A DNA stretch of 64,000 nt from Streptomyces sp. S.PB5 (GTDB taxonomy: Bacteria; Actinomycetota; Actinomycetes; Streptomycetales; Streptomycetaceae). Positions 58,614 to 64,000 of the stretch are shown here, piece after piece (position 1 is the first letter of the stretch; every line of letters begins with the position of its first letter). The notes under the pieces were generated by a model, which did not search any database, was not told the origin of the DNA, and saw only the letters and a list, made by a program, of their open reading frames with translations. The stretch lies in contig NZ_JAQMWP010000016.1 in assembly GCF_030403745.1 (NCBI RefSeq), forward strand, positions 124,001 to 188,000, read 5' to 3'. A program made the position numbers and the translations under genes.

Positions 58614-60747
58614 GCCGCTGCAGCACCGTCAAACTCCACTCCGCCAACGTCAGCCGATCACCAGCTGGCACCTTCGCGCCCGCTCCCGGCGGTATCCCCT
58701 CCGGGAGTGCCGTGTCCACCACCACCTGCCACTGCTTCCCATGGTCCGCCGGCACCACGAACTCCAGTGGCTTCGGTGACGCGTTGAACATCAGCAGGAA
58801 CGAGTCGTCGAAGACGCGCTCCCCGCGCGAGCCGGGCTCGGAGATGGCGTTGCCGTTCAGGAACACTGTCAACGCCGAGGCCGGCGCAGCGTCCCAGTCC
58901 CCATGGCTCATCTCCTGGCCCAGCGGGGTGAACCAGGCGATGTCCGACAACTCGTCGTGAGTGCCCTCGACTGGTCGCCCGTGGAAGAAACGCCGCCTGC
59001 GGAATACAGGATGGTCCCGGCGCAGCCACACCACCGCACGCATGAAGTCCAGCAACTCGCCGCCGCTTCCGGACTCCGGCCACCGCACCCAGGACAACTC
59101 GCCATCGTGGCAGTAGGCGTTGTTGTTCCCGTGCTGCGTGCGCGCGAACTCGTCGCCATGACTGATCATCGGCACGCCCTGAGAGAGCATCAGCGTCGCG
59201 AGGAAGTTCCGCATCTGTCGCGCCCGCAGCCGAAGGACTGCCGGGTCGTCGGCCTCGCCCTCCGCCCCACAGTTCCAGGACCGGTCGTCACCCTCTCCGT
59301 CCCGGTTGTCCTCGCCGTTGGCCTCGTTGTGCTTGTGGTCGTACGAGACGAGGTCGTGCAGCGTGAGCCCTTCGTGGCAGGTCACGAAGTTGATCGACGC
59401 CAAAGGGCGTCGGCCGTCGTCCTGGTAGATGTCCGACGACCCCGTCAGCCGTTCGCCCAGCACCGCCGCGCTCACACCCTTCCCGCGCCACAGATCTCGT
59501 ACCGTGTCGCGGTACTCGCGGTTCCACTCGGTCCACAGCGGCGGGAAGTTGCCCACCTGGTAGCCGCCGTCACCGAGATCCCATGGTTCGGCGATCAGCT
59601 TCACCCGGGAGACCACCGGGTCCTGCTGCACCAGATCGAAGAACGAGGACAGCCGGTCCACCTCGTGGAACTGACGGGCCAGGGTCGCCGCGAGATCGAA
59701 GCGGAAGCCGTCGACATGCATCTCGGTGACCCAGTACCTGAGCGAGTCCATGATCAGCTGCAGGACGTGCGGGGAGCGCATGAGCAAGGTGTTCCCGGCA
59801 CCTGTGGTGTCGGCGTAGTAGCGAGGATCCTGCGTCAGTCGGTAGTACCGCGCGTTGTCGATGCCGCGGAGGGAGAGCGTGGGGCCCAGGTGATCGCCCT
59901 CGGCGGTGTGGTTGTAGACGACGTCGAGGATGACCTCGATGCCGGCCTTGTGCAACGCTTTCACTGCCGACTTGAACTCCAGCACCTGCTGGCCGCGGTC
60001 GCCCCAGGAAGCGTACGCGTTGTGCGGGGCGAAGAAACCGATCGTGCTGTAGCCCCAGTACTCCCTCAAGCCTCTCTTCACCAGCCGGTGGTCGTCGACG
60101 AACTGGTGCACCGGCATCAGCTCCAGGGCGGTGATGCCCAGTTCCACCAGGTGTTCGATGATCGCCGGATGTGCGAGGGCGGCGTACGTGCCGCGCAGTT
60201 CCTCGGGCAGCCCCGGGTGCCGCATCGTCAAGCCCTTCACGTGGGCCTCGTAGATCACCGTGTCGTGGTACTCCCTGCGCGGCCGCCGGTCATCTCCCCA
60301 GTCGAAGTACTCGTTGACCACGACCGCCGTCATCACATGCGGAGCCGAGTCGTGATCGTTCCGCCGGTAACGGGAGAACCCGGCCTGATGGCCGAACAGC
60401 GCCGGATGCCAGTCCAGCGAGCCGGAGACGGCCTTGGCATAGGGATCGAGCAGCAGCTTCGCGGGGTTGCAGTACACCCCCCGGAAGGGATCCCACGGCC
60501 CGTGCACCCTGAATCCGTAGCGCTGTCCCGGCATCACGCCGGGCAGATACGCATGCCGCACGAACGCATCGCTCTCCCGCAGCTCCACCGCCGTCTCCGA
60601 GCCGTCGTCGTGCAGCAGACACAGCTCCACGCGGTCCGCGGCCTCGGTGAACAACGCGAAGTTGGTGCCGGCGCCGTCATATGCGGCGCCCAGTGGATAC
60701 GTCTCCCCCGGCCAGACCTGCACGCCCCGCCCCTCCCCCGGACACAC
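58606..60747 (-). CDS. glgX: Glycogen debranching enzyme GlgX
   Basis: This 713-residue GH13 debranching enzyme (isoamylase type) starts VWPGETYPLGAAYDGAGTNFALFTEAADRVELCLL (CBM48 domain). The catalytic barrel shows DVVYNHTAEGDHLGPTLSLRG, VDGFRFDLAATLA (nucleophile Asp), VKLIAEPWDLGDGGYQVGNFP (acid Glu) and FVTCHEGLTLHDLVSYDHKHNEANGEDNRDG. It removes alpha-1,6 branches from phosphorylase-limited glycogen. ATG 60747 and GTG 60723 are both possible starts. This is a housekeeping gene between two accessory stretches. The 3' end overlaps the conflict protease gene tail to tail. Confidence 0.95.
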   Translation of the reverse strand: MCPGEGRGVQVWPGETYPLGAAYDGAGTNFALFTEAADRVELCLLHDDGSETAVELRESDAFVRHAYLPGVMPGQRYGFRVHGPWDPFRGVYCNPAKLLLDPYAKAVSGSLDWHPALFGHQAGFSRYRRNDHDSAPHVMTAVVVNEYFDWGDDRRPRREYHDTVIYEAHVKGLTMRHPGLPEELRGTYAALAHPAIIEHLVELGITALELMPVHQFVDDHRLVKRGLREYWGYSTIGFFAPHNAYASWGDRGQQVLEFKSAVKALHKAGIEVILDVVYNHTAEGDHLGPTLSLRGIDNARYYRLTQDPRYYADTTGAGNTLLMRSPHVLQLIMDSLRYWVTEMHVDGFRFDLAATLARQFHEVDRLSSFFDLVQQDPVVSRVKLIAEPWDLGDGGYQVGNFPPLWTEWNREYRDTVRDLWRGKGVSAAVLGERLTGSSDIYQDDGRRPLASINFVTCHEGLTLHDLVSYDHKHNEANGEDNRDGEGDDRSWNCGAEGEADDPAVLRLRARQMRNFLATLMLSQGVPMISHGDEFARTQHGNNNAYCHDGELSWVRWPESGSGGELLDFMRAVVWLRRDHPVFRRRRFFHGRPVEGTHDELSDIAWFTPLGQEMSHGDWDAAPASALTVFLNGNAISEPGSRGERVFDDSFLLMFNASPKPLEFVVPADHGKQWQVVVDTALPEGIPPGAGAKVPAGDRLTLAEWSLTVLQRPR

Positions 60748-61048
60748 ATGCCTTCCCCAGTAATGAGGCTAGGGCAGAAGAGGGCAGCGACATACAGACC
60801 GGTCGTCGTCTCGGATCATGAAGGCGGACAGCTGATCTGAGCGTCGGCAACTTCAGCCGGAAATGATGCGATATGGGTACCGCCAGGCGCTCCGCTCTCA
60901 TATCGCGAGCCGATATCGGCGACTGTTGCCGTGTCGAGGGGGGATTCGGGGCATCGGCGGCTGATGCTCCAGGGAGCGTGTGCGATGACGTCAGCAAGGG
61001 AACCAGCGGCGCGCGTACACGGGCCGTCGGCGAGAAGACGGCGGCCCT
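60748..61048. other. Intergenic stretch without supported gene
   Basis: No gene, RNA or operator is supported. It separates glgX from the start of the flavoprotein pseudogene. The short repeated words GATATCGG and TCATATCG near 60900 look like chance. Confidence 0.4.
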
Positions 61049-62178
61049 GTGGCAGCGGTCGGCGCCGGTCCGTACGGGCTGTCCGCCATCGCGCATCTAC
61101 GGGCACGCGGACTCGAGGTGCACGCCTTCGGGAAGCTGATGGAAGCGTGGAGCGACCGCATGCCCGCCGGGATGCTGCTCAAGTCGACGCCCGACGCCTC
61201 GGACCTGTCCGCTCCCGACCCCGGCGCCATGCTCGCCGACCTCTCCCGAGCGGAGGGCTTGGCCTGGCACGACGAGCGGCGTCAGATCCCCGTGGAGACC
61301 TTCATCCGCTACGGACGATGGTTCCGGGAGCAGGTAGCGGGCGAGGTCGACCCGACTGTGGTGCAGCGCGTCTCGCGCGCCGGCGACGGCTTCGAGATCA
61401 CCTCCTCGGACGGCCGACGCACGCGAGCGCGGGCCGTCGTGGTGGCCGCCGGGCTGAGCGCCTTCGCACATGTGCCCGCCGAGCTGCGCGCTGCCGCCCC
61501 CCGGGTTACGGCGCCGACCGCCTCGTTTCGCACGCCGGTCACCATCGCGAGCTCACCCGCTTCACCGGTCGGCGAGCAGTGGTGATCGGCGCGGGCCAGT
61601 CCGCGTTCGAGAGCGCAGCGCTGCTGCACGAGGCCGGCGCTGACGCGAGGCCCATGGGACCGTCTGACAAGCCCGCATCCCCACAGGGCCCCGGATAGCC
61701 TCACTCCGTGGTCACCCGTGGCGCCGCCGCAGAGCCCCATCTGCCCCGCCCTGTACGGTTGTTGCTGCTCAACCGGCTGCTGGGACCCTCCTGCTCCTGG
61801 CGGCTGCGAGACCGTGTCGACGGAGTCCTGCCAGAGCTGCCCGGCCGCCACCTGGCCGGGGGCGGACGCCCATACCGGTGGCGTGCGACTCACTGTGCAC
61901 GGTCCGCGCGGCACCGAACGCCTCGACGCCGACCACGTACTGGCCACCACCGGTTGCCGTGTCGACCTCGACGGCTACGCGTTCCTCGAGACCCCGCCCT
62001 GCACAGGGCGCTCCCCCGCGTCCCGGACAGCCGTGCCCCGCGGCTGACCACTGGCTTCGAATCGAGCGTGCCCGGCCTGTATGCACCCACCTTCGGTCCC
62101 ATGCCACGGTCCGTCGCCGGTACGGGCTTCGCCTCCGGCCGCCTCACCGACACCATCACGTCCCGCGCGGCCGCCTGA
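61049..62178 (+). pseudogene. FAD-dependent oxidoreductase, multiply frameshifted
   Basis: The first segment (from GTG 61049) reads AAVGAGPYGLSAIAHLRARGLEVHAFG, then FIRYGRWFREQVAGEVDP and ARAVVVAAGLSAFAHVP and stops at 61585. In another frame the second nucleotide site follows: FTGRRAVVIGAGQSAFESAALLHEAGAD. Farther on, in shifting frames, come RLTVHGPRGTERLDADHVLATTGCRVDLD and LTTGFESSVPGLY...FGPMPRSVAGTGFASGRLTDTI. Together they map one lysine-N-oxygenase-like or monooxygenase-like flavoprotein of about 380 residues with at least three frameshifts and some loss near 61700. Confidence 0.8.
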
Positions 62179-62347
62179 AGCCAAGGTGAATCACGCAGCC
62201 AGTGAGGTCTTCCCAGCGATGATCACTCTCGGAATCCGTTGAGCGTCTGAAGCGCATCGACGCCGACAGTGGCGAACGCAAGCGGTTCTCCTCATCGGAG
62301 CACGACGACACATGTCTGGGCGAGCCTGGGAGCACCCGTCCTCCCGC

Positions 62348-64000
62348 TCAGGGGCCGCTCCGTTGTTCCCTCGACGAGAGCTCTCGGGACTCCACCACCC
62401 CGGACTGCGCAGTGGCCGCCCGGCCATCAGGCGCCGACGCGCGGCCGGCGCCCCGAGCAGCGGCAGGGCCGGCCAGGAAGGACAGCATGCGTGGCAGGTA
62501 CCAGGCCCGCTCGCCGAGGAGCGAGAGCACCGACGGCAGCAGCACGCCCCGCACGATCGTCGCGTCGAGCAGGATGGCGACCCCGAGCCCGACGCCCATC
62601 TGTTTGAAGTCCTGCAGCGACAGGGTGCCCAGCACACCGAAGACGCCGACCATGATGATCGCCGCGCTGGTCACCACGCCCGCCGTGCTGCGGATGCCGT
62701 GGGACACCGCTTCCCGGGTCGGTGCGCCGGCGTCGTGTGCCTCGCGTATCCGCGACACCACGAACACGTGGTAGTCCATGGACAGCCCGAACAGGATGAC
62801 GAAGGCGAACAGCGGCAGCCACGATTCGATGGCGCCGACGCCGTGGGTGCCGAACAGCGCTGCGCCCCAGCCGTGCTGGAAGACCGCGACCATCACGCCG
62901 AAGGCGGCGGCCACCGACAGCAGGTTCAGCAGGACCGAGACCGCGGCGATGGCCAGCGACCGGAAGGACAGCAGCATCACCAGGAAGGCCGCGATCATGA
63001 CGAACGCGAACACCGGGACGACGCTGCTGCGCAGTTTGTCGTTGAAGTCCATGGAGAAAGCGAGGTCGCCGGTGACGTACGAGCGCACGCCGGGGACCGT
63101 GTCCAAGGTGGCGGGGATCACCTCGGAGCGAAGTTCCCGCACCGCCCGCATCGAGGTGCTGTCCGAACCGTTGCCTGCCAGCGGCACGCTGATCTCGACC
63201 ACGTTCTGCGTCGCGTGCGTGGTGACCTGTACGGGCCGGTTGACCAGCCCCGTGTCCAGCGCGGCGGCGGTGAAGTCGGTCAGTGCCCGGCGCACCTGCG
63301 GCGCCTGCACGTCGTCGGCCTGCACCACGACATCAGCCGGGCTGGCACCGCCGGGGAACGCCTCGCTGATGTGATGGTAGGTCTGGATGAGGGGTGTGTC
63401 CGCCGGCAACTGCTTGTCCAGGCTCAGCTTCTCCGTGTGGATGCCCAGCACAGGCGCCGCCAACAGCAGCAGAAACGCTCCGGCGGCCAGCGCGGAGACC
63501 GCCGGGCGGGCGAGCACCCGGCTCAGCACCGCGCCCCACACTCGGCTGCCGCCCTGCGGACGGCGCAGCCGCCCCAGGCCCGGGATCCTGCCCAGCTCCA
63601 CCCGGTCACCGAGCAGCGACAGCAACGCGGGCAGCACGGTCACCGAACCCGCCATGGCGACCAGGACCACCAGGATGGTGCCCACCGCGAAGCCGTCGAA
63701 CAGCAGCATCCCGGACAGGAACATGCCGGACATGGCGACCACGACCGTGAGGCCGGACACCAGCACCGAACGTCCGGAGGTCGCCGCGGCGATACGCAGC
63801 GAGGCAGCCGGGTCATGCCCCTTCGCCCGCTCTTCACGCTCCCTGCGCAGGTAGAACAGGCAGTAGTCCACTCCGACGGCCAGCCCCAGCAGCAGCACGA
63901 CCGAGCTGGTCGCGTCGTCGACATGCATGCCATGGCTGATCAGCGCGAGTATGCCGTTGGCGGCGAGGAAGGCCGTCATGGCCAGGACGACCGGCAGCAC
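62348..64000 (-). CDS. MMPL/RND-family transporter (N-terminus outside window)
   Basis: The last 550 residues of an MMPL-type exporter are present. Typical blocks are VDDATSSVVLLLGLAVGVDYCLFYLRREREERAKG (the family's GVDYxLF/I motif), VLVSGLTVVVAMSGMFLSG, a periplasmic loop LDKQLPADTPLIQTYHHISEAFPGGASPADVVV, and the second-repeat copy LFGLSMDYHVFVVSRIREAHDAG. These proteins export lipids or hydrophobic compounds using the proton gradient. The gene enters from beyond base 64000, about 170-200 residues short of a usual length. Confidence 0.92.
   Translation of the reverse strand: MLPVVLAMTAFLAANGILALISHGMHVDDATSSVVLLLGLAVGVDYCLFYLRREREERAKGHDPAASLRIAAATSGRSVLVSGLTVVVAMSGMFLSGMLLFDGFAVGTILVVLVAMAGSVTVLPALLSLLGDRVELGRIPGLGRLRRPQGGSRVWGAVLSRVLARPAVSALAAGAFLLLLAAPVLGIHTEKLSLDKQLPADTPLIQTYHHISEAFPGGASPADVVVQADDVQAPQVRRALTDFTAAALDTGLVNRPVQVTTHATQNVVEISVPLAGNGSDSTSMRAVRELRSEVIPATLDTVPGVRSYVTGDLAFSMDFNDKLRSSVVPVFAFVMIAAFLVMLLSFRSLAIAAVSVLLNLLSVAAAFGVMVAVFQHGWGAALFGTHGVGAIESWLPLFAFVILFGLSMDYHVFVVSRIREAHDAGAPTREAVSHGIRSTAGVVTSAAIIMVGVFGVLGTLSLQDFKQMGVGLGVAILLDATIVRGVLLPSVLSLLGERAWYLPRMLSFLAGPAAARGAGRASAPDGRAATAQSGVVESRELSSREQRSGP

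Overview
The window reads as a Streptomyces or closely related actinomycete chromosome. GC content is very high, GTG and TTG starts with GGAGG-type ribosome sites are common, genes are often joined by 4-base ATGA or GTGA overlaps, and the families present (DUF6126, GlgX, ArsR and HATPase/STAS regulators, Trypco1 and CHAT conflict proteins) are typical of that group. No rRNA, tRNA or CRISPR array was seen. All function calls come from reading the sequence and from family knowledge; no database search was run.

Region 1 (1 to 16.3 kb) is a sulfide and persulfide detoxification island. It holds two sulfide:quinone-oxidoreductase-like flavoproteins, two ETHE1-like persulfide dioxygenase/rhodanese fusions, four stand-alone or membrane-anchored rhodaneses, two TauE/SafE exporters, DsrE and TusE/DsrC sulfur carriers, a thioredoxin, an OsmC protein and a class-V PLP enzyme. 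A CstR-type repressor lies at 12800-13087. Ten near-identical 16-bp palindromes with consensus rTACCC-n6-GGGTAw lie in its promoter regions, so one persulfide-sensing regulon is likely. The left half also carries a broken second CstR gene that has lost its first sensing cysteine. The apparent logic is sulfide to persulfide (SQR), persulfide to sulfite (dioxygenase), sulfur transfer (rhodaneses, TusE, DsrE), and sulfite export (TauE).

Region 2 (16.4 to 25.8 kb) is a compact minus-strand operon that looks like a non-NRPS, non-PKS biosynthetic cluster for a modified amino acid. It encodes a haem-oxygenase-like diiron enzyme, a 2OG-Fe dioxygenase, a DapF-fold protein with both catalytic cysteines replaced by serine, a molybdopterin oxidoreductase, an aldo/keto reductase, a PLP aminotransferase and an ornithine-cyclodeaminase-like enzyme. 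An EamA exporter lies upstream. I do not recognise a characterised pathway with this set; it is my best candidate for an undescribed system.

Region 3 (26 to 35 kb) mixes mobile-element remains (Tn3 end, IS605-type element, IS5 piece) with a putative conflict module: a 1490-residue TPR-CHAT protease-like protein flanked by small helical, zinc-binding and membrane proteins.

Region 4 (35 to 53.7 kb) contains three ArsR-family regulators with recognisable operators. Nearby are a six-subunit membrane complex related to group 4 hydrogenases and complex I but lacking the NiFe cysteines (an Ehr-type complex), a zinc ribbon plus ComB-like phosphatase pair, a second IS605-type copy, and an ArsR-SulP-PNPOx-HATPase operon with a STAS protein beside it. 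An XRE-PNPOx regulator and a zinc alcohol dehydrogenase close the region.

Region 5 (53.7 to 64 kb) has transposase and STAS debris, an orphan Imm53 immunity protein, a Trypco1 plus trypsin-nSTAND-WD40 conflict pair, the glycogen debranching enzyme GlgX, a multiply frameshifted flavoprotein pseudogene and the C-terminal part of an MMPL transporter cut by the window edge.
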